Program-made: the position numbers and the translations under genes
The notes under the pieces: generated by a model
Databases searched by the model: none
Seen by the model: the letters and a program-made list of their open reading frames with translations, nothing else
Told to the model about the DNA's origin: nothing
From: G963663365 sp963663365
GTDB taxonomy: Bacteria > Hinthialibacterota > Hinthialibacteria > Hinthialibacterales > G963663365
Direction: 5' to 3'
NCBI GenBank assembly: GCA_963663365.2
Contig: CAXXIH010000008.1
Span: 434,001-498,000 of the forward strand
DNA: 64,000 bases
Part shown: piece by piece, positions 42,904 through 51,915 of the stretch
How positions within the stretch are numbered: position 1 is the first letter of the stretch
How the letters are laid out: every line of letters begins with the position of its first letter

Positions 42904-43311
42904 TTAGCGCCTTATGATGCTTACCACGACCACCAGCACAATCAGCAGAAATGAAAAGGTGACGAGCGAGCTGGTTGTGTAAATGCTGATGGTTTGAGCG
43001 TTTTGGGCGATATCAGCCAGCGTTTTGGAGAGATACTTGAGGCCTGGCAATAGAAGTGCTGAAGGAATACCTACCCACAAGAAGATTGAAACGACCAACT
43101 TGATCCAGTTCCGGAGTTTTCTCGTGGGCGACAATGCGTATTCGATACAGAGCACGGTGTACCAAAGAACCTCAGATACACGCTCAAGCCAGGGCAGGTC
43201 TTCAAAATCGGGATCGACAATAGGTGGGGATAACGGTTCGCGGGAAGGTTTTTCTTTCTTGGATTTACTTGAGGATTGGCGTTTGTTTCTACGGGCAGTC
43301 GAGTTCTTCAT
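42904..43311 (-). CDS. Small membrane protein with basic N-terminal tail
   Basis: The start MKNSTARRNKRQSSSKSKKE at 43311 gives a 135-residue protein with a very basic, Ser-rich N-terminus, a helical middle (LERVSEVLWYTVLCIEYALS) and two hydrophobic segments (LVVSIFLWVGIPSALLLPGL; SLVTFSFLLIVLVVVVSII). The gene overlaps the lipoprotein gene by 23 bases. Function unknown; the basic tail may contact DNA or phospholipid. Confidence 0.65.
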   Translation of the reverse strand: MKNSTARRNKRQSSSKSKKEKPSREPLSPPIVDPDFEDLPWLERVSEVLWYTVLCIEYALSPTRKLRNWIKLVVSIFLWVGIPSALLLPGLKYLSKTLADIAQNAQTISIYTTSSLVTFSFLLIVLVVVVSIIRR

Positions 43312-43600
43312 CCATGCAAGGCTTCTCCTTTTCTTGCCTTTTGGCGTCTTTGCGGGTTCGGGAACCAATACCAATACCAACCAACACGCCTAGAATCGTG
43401 CCGCTGATACCGAGCAGAATCAGAGGCAGGTTATCGTTAGTTGGAGATACGGGTTCCGGTTGAAATGGGGCGGGTGGGCCGATCAGTTCCTTCGGTGGTT
43501 CCTTGGGTGGATCGGCAGTTTCTTCACAGGCAGCCAGGGCCAGCACAACACACAGAAAACATGGTGCAAACCAGGACGGTCTGCGTAACAGAGACGGCAT
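43289..43600 (-). CDS. Small lipoprotein with an additional transmembrane segment (103 aa)
   Basis: GGAGGTGCTCT precedes ATG at 43600. A signal peptide with lipobox (CFLCVVLALAACEETADPP, ALAAC) is followed by a Pro-rich stretch and a second hydrophobic helix (LPLILLGISGTILGVLVGIG), then a charged tail with KEKPCMDEELDCP. Lipidated entry-exclusion and lysis proteins of plasmids and phages have this layout. It is the first gene of the minus-strand cassette. Confidence 0.72.
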   Translation of the reverse strand: MPSLLRRPSWFAPCFLCVVLALAACEETADPPKEPPKELIGPPAPFQPEPVSPTNDNLPLILLGISGTILGVLVGIGIGSRTRKDAKRQEKEKPCMDEELDCP

Positions 43601-43696
43601 AGAGCACCTCCAGAGGATATGTAGTATATTGTTTTTAATATATATAGAAGTGAAGCCGGTATTACCTGTTCATCCATCTAGAGTTACATTGGGTGC

Positions 43697-43741
43697 CGCA
43701 CTTTTAAACCGCCCCGCCTAACGTCGCACTTTTAAACCGCC
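43697..43741. repeat. Tandem direct repeats CGCACTTTTAAACCGCC
   Basis: The 17-mer occurs at 43697-43713 and at 43725-43741, spaced 28 bases start to start, upstream of the cassette's first gene. It could be an iteron-like or regulatory repeat. The surrounding stretch 43601-44047 is AT-rich and contains TTGACT at about 43757 but no gene. Confidence 0.7.
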
Positions 43742-44047
43742 GCCTACAATTTGCCTATTGACTTTATAAGTTTGGTAGTGCAAATTTCCCAACGTTAGGT
43801 TCGGCTAGGTAGCAAAATGGGTGGTGTGTTGTTCAAATGTTCCCAAATTGCAAAACAACATGCATGAGTAGTGGTTTTTGGAAAGATTTCGATGGACTAT
43901 AAAAACTCTTCATAGAAATTCGTATATTCTACTTTGATGAAATAGGCTTAATTGTTTGAATTTTTGGAGCTCTAATGAGTATCTTTAGAAGTATGTGTCT
44001 TTGTCAAATTTAAACACATACCAATGTTTATTTGATATGCCGGAGTC

Positions 44048-47000
44048 ATGATTATGATGCAAATCCTTTCCCAAACTCTGTATATATCGATTGTCTTTGT
44101 AATCACTACCTCAGTTTTCGGACAAGATGCACCGCAAAGTTACTCGGAAAATTTTGATGCAGTTACGGAATTCAGTCTTCCGGCTGGTTGGGGTGAATAC
44201 AACCAAACCGACGCGAGTCAAGGAGGGATTGGACATGGGGATGAATTTTTAGGTTGGACTGTAGTAACACCAACAACGTTGGCAGCCCTTGGTGCAAACC
44301 GAGTAAACGTTACCAGTGTTTACAGCGGAAATAGTATTTATGCCGAGTCGGATGTCCGCAGTGGTATTCAGGTACAGTATCTCTATACGCCAAATTACGA
44401 TCTCTCTGCAATTCAAGATTCCGTTTCAATTGCTTTTGATAGTAACTTTATGCAAAACCAGGACAGTATCAATTTCATTGAATATACCTTGCAGGGCGAT
44501 CGAATAACGATTGGTGCCAATGGTGAAGTTAGCGGAATGAACGATGTTGAATGGTTGCCCCTGTTTTATTGGGTGGATGCCAGCGAATTGCCGCAATATA
44601 CTGTCAATGGTGAGTTGGATTCCAATCGACTTTTTACCGAACAAGGTTTGGATGATAATGTTAATTATGCCTATAAATTGTACGTCGGGGCCGGTTCTCT
44701 AGGATCTCTTGCACCATACGTTCATGGTCGCAGTCAAGACGATAATACGACATGGAAACGCCACGAAACTTTCGATGTACCTAATGCTGCAGGGCAAAAG
44801 AATGTCCGTTTTCGCATGTTACAGGGAGGCGGTGGCAGTTGGTTCTGGGGAATTGATAATTGGGTGGTTGGATCAACATCAGAAATACAGGCTCCTTTTT
44901 TTATCAGACGAAATGCCTCCAAGTATGTTGTTGGTCAAGTTGATACCTTTACTATCGAAATTGTTTGCACGCCAAAATCAACTCAATTATCAGAACTAAA
45001 TGTCACTGAACATCTGCCTCAAAACGTACAAGTTTCAAATATTCGCTCCACGATAGGATCGGTTTCGTTAAATAGATCAGGTGATCTTGTATGGATAGCA
45101 TCAAATGTTACAGGTCGTCATGTTTTATACTATACGCTTAATGTGAATTGGCCTGAATCCGGGGGTATGTATTTAACCGGGCAAGCCAATGATGGCGGTA
45201 ATTATGAAACAGATATCATGGACGATCTGATTATTGTCAGCGATCTAGAAACAGAAGATGAGTTTAATGGTTCATTTACAAGTTGGATGGACTTAAAAAA
45301 AGATTTTGGTGCTGTTGGAGATGGTGTTGCTGACGATACTTCCGCACTTCAGAACGCTTTCGATCGCTTGAAGGCAGATGGAAGAAATAATGCTGCAGAT
45401 TGCGTATTGTTTATCCCGAGCGGGAACTATCGAATCACAAAATCTTTAGAGTTATTGGGCACTAGTCACTTTGAGGCGAATGGTTTTGAAATCATCGGTG
45501 AAGACCCATCGAATACCACGATTTTTTGGGATGGAAATATAGGTTATCCCATGATTCGATTTGGAGGTTGGTACTGTAAAGTCTCCAGAGTAACATTAGA
45601 TGGCGAAGGAAAAGCGGAAACAGGTATTCTTTGGGGTCCACGTTTTTCAATATTCAGTGAACTTTCTGATGTGACATTTCGCAATCTTGATGTAGGCGTA
45701 CAAGGGGGCATTATTGATGCTAGTGGGATCGACTCAGTGACTACTCTGCGCTGTAAATTCATACGGTGCGCAAAAGCCGGAATTAGCATTGAAAACTGGA
45801 ATTCACTTAATTGGTTTGTTTGGGATTCTGTTTTTGAATATTGTGGTCGCGCGGTAACCAATGTTTTCGGCGCAGGTACTTTTCATGTTTATAATTGTCT
45901 TATATATAAATCTTCGATTGCAGATTTTGGAATAAATATGCCGGAAAATATATCATTACGTGGCAATACTTCTATTCAATCACGTTCATTTTGTACAACT
46001 CTAAATAGTTCCCATTGTTTAATGCTGACAATTGAAGGCAACAAAATATACGATCCTTTAGCTACTCCGATTAATGCAATTGGCACTACCTCACTCTCTT
46101 TCTATGACAATCTTGTAAAATATAACCAAACGCCTTCTATTGCAATGAATCATTCGCAAAGCAGCTTGTTGGCAACTGGAAATACATTTACATCAGATAA
46201 TCCGATAAGTTCAAATGAAGATTCGATACTATTTGAAAACGAAATTGTTGAAGGCAATAGCGTGCAAATTGAATATCCTAAACTTCCTAAAACTCCAAAG
46301 TTTATAAGCCGAACTGTTTTTGAAGTACCACAATATTCTGAAGATGAAGAAATACAATCAATTATCGATCAAGCGGCATCTCTCATAGGGCAACGTCCTA
46401 TTATTCACTTTCAGTCTGGAACGTATTATATAAAAAGAACGCTTATGATTCCGGAAAACGCTGATATGCAATTCTGTGGGGAAGATTCGACCCGCACGAC
46501 ACTTTCTTGGAGTGGTCCGAATAACGGCTTACTTATGAAGATAAATGGACCATCTCAAGTCCGCTTGCATAACCTTCATATATATGGCCCAACAATCTAT
46601 CTTGATGAAGGTAATGAAACTAATGGACATGGAATACTGATAGATAACTGCGATCAGCTTAACTCACGTGTGTTTATCGAACAAGTTTATTTTAGTGACG
46701 AGCATGATACAAACACTGGGGACGCATTATCTGTCGACAAAATATTAAATTTGGACTTAAGCCTTTTAAATACACAATTCTACAATCAATTTCTCAATAT
46801 AATTGTAACTGGCAATGGAGACTTGACATCATCTCGAAACTCAAGCGGAAGAGTTTCTCTTTTTTCAGGTGTAAATACAATAACAACAGGTGGCTGCTAT
46901 GCTATAAACGATGGCGGTCGATTGGTTGTAAAAGACACACGATACGAACAATACTTTCCAGAACGTACTAAATTCGTTTTAGGTAGTGGCGATATAGATT

Positions 47001-49372
47001 TTTCGTTAGAATGTTCGGAAATTCATCCCATCGAGTATTATATTCTAAATGAGCCATTTGGCAACAATACACCAATGGTCGAATTAAATAACTTCGGAGG
47101 GAATGCGTCTTTTCTAAATAACCACTTTTTATATAGAGAAATAATGAAATATATCCCTTCTCCAATTGTGTTGACTGATGGTAAAAGTTCTTCAAATCTA
47201 TTAGTATTAGGTTCATCTTTTTCGCAGAATGATGAACGACTTACACAAACTAATTCAAATTCTACTGTCAGAATGCATGGGCTCTTTTCAACAGTTGGCG
47301 GATCTCACCGATTGGATAATACAGATCAAGTTGATGCGGAATGGATCAAGAAAATGATGGCGCACAGCCGTGAAATGCGTCCTAGGCCGTTAGTAGTTAT
47401 GCAAGAAGATGGAGTAACGGACGTTCAAATGCAACGAGTAAGAATCGATAAAATGAAATATGGCTTAAAAATCAGTGGTTCAAAAGTGGACAGTCAAAAT
47501 CCTGAGTATCCACAGTTGGGTGTATTTGAGAAATCTGTAGACTGGAGACGATATGGTAATTATAAAGCGTATGGAACGATTGGTGTTGGGAATGAAAATG
47601 GCGATAGAACCTATACTATTGGTGGAAACGGTGATGGTATTGGAAAAAGAGATGTTGGTTCACCTAATGATGTTGACGAAGCTTTTTATACGTATAAAGA
47701 ATTAACAGGAAATTGGAGCATTCAAGCAAATATTGAGTGGCTCGAGAAGGCAATAGTATCTATTCATTCTCACCCATCCGTTGGTTTGATGATTCGTGAG
47801 AAAGGAGCACGGACAACCTCTAAATGTTGTTATCTTACAATTCCTAGAAACGAAGACATTTATTGCCAATGGAGAAGTACCGAGACTGAGCTGTTGCAAA
47901 CCGTCCATGCCGGTATGTATGGTAGTTCGCTCCCACCTGAATTATCTTATGATTCAAAGTATTGGAATTGGCTCCGATTAAGCCGTATCGATCGATCCAC
48001 ATTCAAATTTGAAATTTCGCCTGATGGTTTTAAATGGTATGAAATATATCGACAAACGATTGAAATGTCAGATTCAGTTTCATACGGTGTAGTAATATGC
48101 AATGGATGGGACGATCAATCTCTTGCAACCGCCAAATTAACTAATGTCAAACTCATCCCCACCGATGAAACAATTCCAACACAAACGCCGACGTCTACTC
48201 TAAGGCCTACAAATACTCCGAGACCCACCTATACCCCAACGCCAAGCCGTACCTTTACGGTCACTCCAACGTATACAGCACGAGCGACATCTACATCCAC
48301 GCCTACACGTCCGTCAATTCTGACTCCGACTCCGGGACAAACGTCAACTTCAACACCGACATTTGCACCTACCGAGTTTCCGGAACCTACAGCGACACCA
48401 TTGCCTCTAATGTTCATAGATTTTGATCATGAAGATTTAGTCAATAATCGTCTTATCATCGGCGACGTCTCTGGCTACGAGCGGGCTACGGTAATGGATG
48501 CAGTCATCCCCACGTTATTGGACTCGGATGGGTATGGACTCACAATTACAGCAAATCCTGGGCAAGGAGCCGTGATCTTCCCGGCAGTTGACGTTGATCT
48601 TGGAGGAAAACCAGGGCTGTTGCGAGTACTCTTTGGCAGCAACGCTCCAGGAGCCCAGGTTGCCCTAGCGGGACTTAATAGCCCCGTGGACGGCCAGCTG
48701 GCGTATTCGAATCCTATCGGCGGAGCTGTGCCTGTGGGTGACTACCGTGAACTTATACTGATCTACAAACCTCCCACAAGCAGAGTTCTGCCATTTCTTC
48801 AGGTTGTTGTTCCGCCAGAATCAGAGAACGCGGTCACGGTGTATTTTGACCGGCTCATTGTAGAACAATTACCCGGTTGGCCAGAGCAACTCGCGCCAAT
48901 CAACCTATCTCCAGATGGAGATTTTGAATCGGGTGCGGATGGGACGGTCACCAATGTAGCGAATCTAGAAAACCATGGATTGGTCGATGTCTCCCACGTT
49001 GGACAAGACACTTCTGTGTACCTTTCGATCACAACGGATGAGGATGCAGCCAACATTGGCATCTTTGGAGAAGATATCGACCTCCCGTCAACAGTCATGG
49101 CACAGGTGGACGTACGACACGTAATTGGAGAAGGTAGCACATGCATGCTCATCGTTACGAACGCCTTAGAAAGTCTGGGGCTGTTCGAGTTCAATGCCCC
49201 AGTGGGATTGCCGGAACGAACTCTTCGATTTGCTGGCCGTATGGAGTATCCAGGGCTAATTCCGCCTCTTGTCGTAGTTCAAAATGCTGGTCCTGGAGTA
49301 CGCAGCCTACTCGAAGTTGATAATCTGATGATTCAACAGGTGAATGCACCAATCGTAGGAGGCACTGAATAG
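44048..49372 (+). CDS. Giant secreted pectate-lyase-fold protein (1,774 aa)
   Basis: A signal peptide (MMQILSQTLYISIVFVITTS) starts the protein; GGAG suits an ATG at 44054 or 44057 as well. Residues about 30-280 are a LamG/jelly-roll-like domain; about 285-390 is a DUF11-like beta sandwich (VVGQVDTFTIEIVCTPKSTQ). At about 415 begins MDLKKDFGAVGDGVADDTSA, the pectate lyase superfamily (PF12708) start of a right-handed beta helix, and a second helix begins near 760 (DEEIQSIIDQAASLIGQRPI, FQSGTYYIKRTLMIP). A Thr/Pro linker (TPTSTLRPTNTPRPTYTPTP) at about 1380-1455 leads to a C-terminal beta domain. Probably a surface polysaccharide-binding or -degrading protein. Confidence 0.85.
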   Translation: MIMMQILSQTLYISIVFVITTSVFGQDAPQSYSENFDAVTEFSLPAGWGEYNQTDASQGGIGHGDEFLGWTVVTPTTLAALGANRVNVTSVYSGNSIYAESDVRSGIQVQYLYTPNYDLSAIQDSVSIAFDSNFMQNQDSINFIEYTLQGDRITIGANGEVSGMNDVEWLPLFYWVDASELPQYTVNGELDSNRLFTEQGLDDNVNYAYKLYVGAGSLGSLAPYVHGRSQDDNTTWKRHETFDVPNAAGQKNVRFRMLQGGGGSWFWGIDNWVVGSTSEIQAPFFIRRNASKYVVGQVDTFTIEIVCTPKSTQLSELNVTEHLPQNVQVSNIRSTIGSVSLNRSGDLVWIASNVTGRHVLYYTLNVNWPESGGMYLTGQANDGGNYETDIMDDLIIVSDLETEDEFNGSFTSWMDLKKDFGAVGDGVADDTSALQNAFDRLKADGRNNAADCVLFIPSGNYRITKSLELLGTSHFEANGFEIIGEDPSNTTIFWDGNIGYPMIRFGGWYCKVSRVTLDGEGKAETGILWGPRFSIFSELSDVTFRNLDVGVQGGIIDASGIDSVTTLRCKFIRCAKAGISIENWNSLNWFVWDSVFEYCGRAVTNVFGAGTFHVYNCLIYKSSIADFGINMPENISLRGNTSIQSRSFCTTLNSSHCLMLTIEGNKIYDPLATPINAIGTTSLSFYDNLVKYNQTPSIAMNHSQSSLLATGNTFTSDNPISSNEDSILFENEIVEGNSVQIEYPKLPKTPKFISRTVFEVPQYSEDEEIQSIIDQAASLIGQRPIIHFQSGTYYIKRTLMIPENADMQFCGEDSTRTTLSWSGPNNGLLMKINGPSQVRLHNLHIYGPTIYLDEGNETNGHGILIDNCDQLNSRVFIEQVYFSDEHDTNTGDALSVDKILNLDLSLLNTQFYNQFLNIIVTGNGDLTSSRNSSGRVSLFSGVNTITTGGCYAINDGGRLVVKDTRYEQYFPERTKFVLGSGDIDFSLECSEIHPIEYYILNEPFGNNTPMVELNNFGGNASFLNNHFLYREIMKYIPSPIVLTDGKSSSNLLVLGSSFSQNDERLTQTNSNSTVRMHGLFSTVGGSHRLDNTDQVDAEWIKKMMAHSREMRPRPLVVMQEDGVTDVQMQRVRIDKMKYGLKISGSKVDSQNPEYPQLGVFEKSVDWRRYGNYKAYGTIGVGNENGDRTYTIGGNGDGIGKRDVGSPNDVDEAFYTYKELTGNWSIQANIEWLEKAIVSIHSHPSVGLMIREKGARTTSKCCYLTIPRNEDIYCQWRSTETELLQTVHAGMYGSSLPPELSYDSKYWNWLRLSRIDRSTFKFEISPDGFKWYEIYRQTIEMSDSVSYGVVICNGWDDQSLATAKLTNVKLIPTDETIPTQTPTSTLRPTNTPRPTYTPTPSRTFTVTPTYTARATSTSTPTRPSILTPTPGQTSTSTPTFAPTEFPEPTATPLPLMFIDFDHEDLVNNRLIIGDVSGYERATVMDAVIPTLLDSDGYGLTITANPGQGAVIFPAVDVDLGGKPGLLRVLFGSNAPGAQVALAGLNSPVDGQLAYSNPIGGAVPVGDYRELILIYKPPTSRVLPFLQVVVPPESENAVTVYFDRLIVEQLPGWPEQLAPINLSPDGDFESGADGTVTNVANLENHGLVDVSHVGQDTSVYLSITTDEDAANIGIFGEDIDLPSTVMAQVDVRHVIGEGSTCMLIVTNALESLGLFEFNAPVGLPERTLRFAGRMEYPGLIPPLVVVQNAGPGVRSLLEVDNLMIQQVNAPIVGGTE

Positions 49373-49403
49373 TTGCTTCATGTTTTTCGTGCACGTGATT
49401 CAC

Positions 49404-49628
49404 CTAATATATGCCCCACTGATTGACACTAACCGGAATCTGGGTGGGAGTCGGGGAAGGTATAGGCACTGAGCTCTTGTTTAAATATAACAATACCGCT
49501 TGCCCACCTTCCTGCATGACTCCCGCAACAATATCTAAATCACCATCACCATCCATATCCCCAAGCGCAAGTGAGTCAACATCTACTTCTTCCTGACCAA
49601 ACTTGTTATCAAAACTCCATTTCCATCG
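49404..49628 (-). pseudogene. C-terminal fragment of an FG-GAP repeat protein with TPTP linker
   Basis: The minus frame reads WKWSFDNKFGQEEVDVDSLA, LGDMDGDGDLDIVAGVMQEG, GQAVLLYLNKSSV, PSPTPTQIPVSVNQWGIY and stops at 49404-49406. LGDMDGDGDLDIVAG is an FG-GAP/VCBS Ca-binding repeat. The 5' part is missing (an in-frame TAA precedes it). It lies tail to tail with the giant gene. The remaining 49629-49812 shows nothing gene-like. Confidence 0.65.
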
Positions 49629-49812
49629 TTAACGTGATAACGTACGATATCTTTTGTTCGGTATAAGAAGTCTCGGCGGCTTTGAATACTTGTTTCAGGC
49701 ATGGCTTTAATCTCATTTCTTTGGATATCCGCTCTTCAAAAACGTCAATTTGAAGATGCTAAGCGCTTATCGGACTGGTGTCTGGAACTAGTATGGCAAA
49801 ATATCCCTTAGA

Positions 49813-51227
49813 GAGATATAACCGAAAGTTGTGTATTGGGAGTTTGAAAAAGATGAGCGTATCCTCTGGTTGCTAAAACCAATCTCCTGAAGGAGATAGA
49901 AAGAGGACACGCTCATGAAGTCAAAGAATACGGTCATTTCATTAGAAGGTCGAGAGTCGAATCAAGTGGGAGGAGGTCTGGAGTTGATTCTACGTGAAGG
50001 GGCGCGGCGCTTGTTGCAGGCTGCAGTGGATCAGGAAGTGGAGATGTACATTCAGGAGCATGCGGATGAACGGGATGCGGCCGGGCGCCGGTTAGCGGTT
50101 CGCAACGGGTCGCTTCCGGAACGGGATTTAGTTACGGGTGTGGGCCCGGTCCGGATTCAACAGCCCCGTGTGCGGGACCGGCAGGAAGGGCGGCGGTTCA
50201 CCAGCAAGATTTTGCCGCCGTTCATGCGGCGGGTGCCAAGTGTGGACGCTTTGATTCCGATTTTGTATCTCAAAGGGATTTCGACGGGTGATTTCACAGA
50301 GGCGTTGGAAGCGATCCTGGGCCCGAATGCCACCGGTTTATCGGCCGCGAATATTGTTCGGCTGAAGGAAGGTTGGATGCAGGAATACGAGGAGTGGTCG
50401 CGGCGAGATCTTTCCGGCAAACAGTACGTGTATCTGTGGGCGGACGGCGTCCATTTTAATGTGCGTCTGGACCATGATCGCCCGTGCATTCTGGTCATCA
50501 TCGGCGCGCTGCCGGACGGCTCAAAAGAACTGGTGGCGGTTCACGATGGCCACCGGGAGAGCAAGTTATCGTGGTCGGAAGTGCTCACTGATCTTCAATG
50601 CCGCGGTTTGGCGCTTCCGCCTCAGTTGGCGGTGGGAGACGGCGCGTTGGGATTCTGGGCGGCTCTGGAAGAGGTCTTTCCTGGCGTCCGCAGTCAACGT
50701 TGTTGGGTGCATAAAACCGCGAACGTCCTCGATAAGATGCCCAAACGCGTGCAGCCGCATGCCAAGAAACTGCTCCACGAGATGTACTTGGCGCCGGCCA
50801 AGAGTGACGCCCTGCGCGCCTATGACGCCTTCCTCGATCTCTACACAGCGAAATACCCGAAAGCCTGCGCATGTTTAGAAAAAGACCGCGACGTTCTGTT
50901 CACGTTTTATGACTTTCCCGCTGAACATTGGGCGCATATTCGCAGCACCAATCCCATCGAATCGACCTTCGCCACAGTGCGTCATCGAACCCGCCAAACC
51001 AAGGGTTGCGGTTCACGCAAAGCTACACTGATGATGGTTTTTAAACTGGCGGTTCAGGCGGAGAAACACTGGCGGAGAATTAACGGTTACCACTGGATTT
51101 CAAAAGTTATTGAAGGAGTGCCGTTCATCGACGGTCTCATTCAGAAACCGGAGAAAAAAGCCGCATAGACAACCAACCCGGAGGATAGGCACAGATCGAC
51201 TCCATACACAACTTTTGGAAATATCTC
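49813..51227 (+). mobile_element. IS256-family insertion sequence, copy 1
   Basis: The 1,415-bp element starts GAGATATAACCGAAAGTTGT and ends with a related inverted sequence (reverse strand GAGATATTTCCAAAAGTTGT). It is flanked by the 9-bp duplication TCCCTTAGA at 49804-49812 and 51228-51236. A second near-identical copy of the same length lies at 62232-63646 in reverse orientation. Confidence 0.95.
49915..51168 (+). CDS. IS256-family (Mutator-type) transposase
   Basis: The 417-residue protein has LELILREGARRLLQAAVDQE at the start, LYLKGISTGDFTEALEAILG, the first catalytic Asp in YVYLWADGVHFNVRL, the second in LAVGDGALGFW, the CWVHKTANVLDKMP motif and the Glu in RSTNPIESTFATVRHRTRQT. This is the canonical DDE order of IS256. 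The product is intact. It differs from the second copy by two visible residues (R/Q in GPVxIQQ, T/N in LxDLQ). Confidence 0.96.
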   Translation: MKSKNTVISLEGRESNQVGGGLELILREGARRLLQAAVDQEVEMYIQEHADERDAAGRRLAVRNGSLPERDLVTGVGPVRIQQPRVRDRQEGRRFTSKILPPFMRRVPSVDALIPILYLKGISTGDFTEALEAILGPNATGLSAANIVRLKEGWMQEYEEWSRRDLSGKQYVYLWADGVHFNVRLDHDRPCILVIIGALPDGSKELVAVHDGHRESKLSWSEVLTDLQCRGLALPPQLAVGDGALGFWAALEEVFPGVRSQRCWVHKTANVLDKMPKRVQPHAKKLLHEMYLAPAKSDALRAYDAFLDLYTAKYPKACACLEKDRDVLFTFYDFPAEHWAHIRSTNPIESTFATVRHRTRQTKGCGSRKATLMMVFKLAVQAEKHWRRINGYHWISKVIEGVPFIDGLIQKPEKKAA

Positions 51228-51324
51228 TCCCTTAGATAAGCGTAACTACTTGATTGTAAAGGAAATAGATTCTGGTCCGACTTTAGCTTAACAAGCACGG
51301 ACGTAGTCTTTGCCCTGGGAATAA

Positions 51325-51771
51325 ATATACGAGGGCTTCAGGAGAATCGAGATAGCCAACGCCCGATGGGAATGGTTCTACTTCGAAGGAGAGAGAATCC
51401 TTATCCAGCCGCACACCGACTTCACACCCAAAGGTCACCGCCTCGTCACCATCCCAATGAACCGCAAACTCAAAGAGATATTGACAGCCTACCAACAATC
51501 CACCGGCTACATCTTCAACAACTACACGTCCAACGGGGAACGCCGAAACAACATCCGATACGACTTCAAAAAAGGATTCAACACAATTAAACACACCGCA
51601 GAAATCTCATGGCTAACACCCCACAAACTCCACCACACCTTCGCATCCCAACTAGCCACCGCCGGCGTATCACTATTCAAAATAAGCAAATGGCTCGGAC
51701 ACAAATCCACAACCACAACCATGCGCTACGCCCACCTCCAAGCACAAGACGAAGACATCAACAAAATATAA
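51325..51771 (+). pseudogene. C-terminal fragment of a tyrosine recombinase, catalytic Arg lost
   Basis: The frame from 51325 reads GFRRIEIANARWEWFYFEGE, then GHRLVTIPMNRKLKEILTAY and LTPHKLHHTFASQLATAGVS, ISKWLGHKSTTTTMRYAHL. The first catalytic Arg (GFRR), the GH and the Tyr are visible, but the HxxR motif reads HKLHHTF with His for Arg. The N-terminal half is missing. It follows the IS256 copy directly and is probably debris. Confidence 0.7.
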
Positions 51772-51786
51772 TATAAAGAGGAGAAA

Positions 51787-51903
51787 GTGCATGACATCTG
51801 CTATGACTTCAAGAAGGGCTTTAACGCCGTAAAGAAGAAGTCCGGGGTGGAGAGGCTCACGCCTCATGTGATGCGCCACACGTTTGCGATTTGGGTGAAT
51901 ATG
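51787..51903 (+). pseudogene. Second integrase fragment, partial
   Basis: The frame reads ICYDFKKGFNAVKKKSGVER and LTPHVMRHTFAIWVN, a second copy of the region around the HxxR box of the preceding fragment (there IRYDFKKGFNTIKHTAEISW, LTPHKLHHTF). It then runs into antisense fliG sequence. It represents a duplication or a second decayed recombinase. Confidence 0.6.
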
Positions 51904-51915
51904 AATCGCGAAGGA

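Noticed and set aside
43697..43741. CRISPR-like repeat
   Set aside because: Only two 17-base units with an 11-base spacer exist; there is no array and no cas gene. The Cas4-like nuclease belongs to the recombination cassette.
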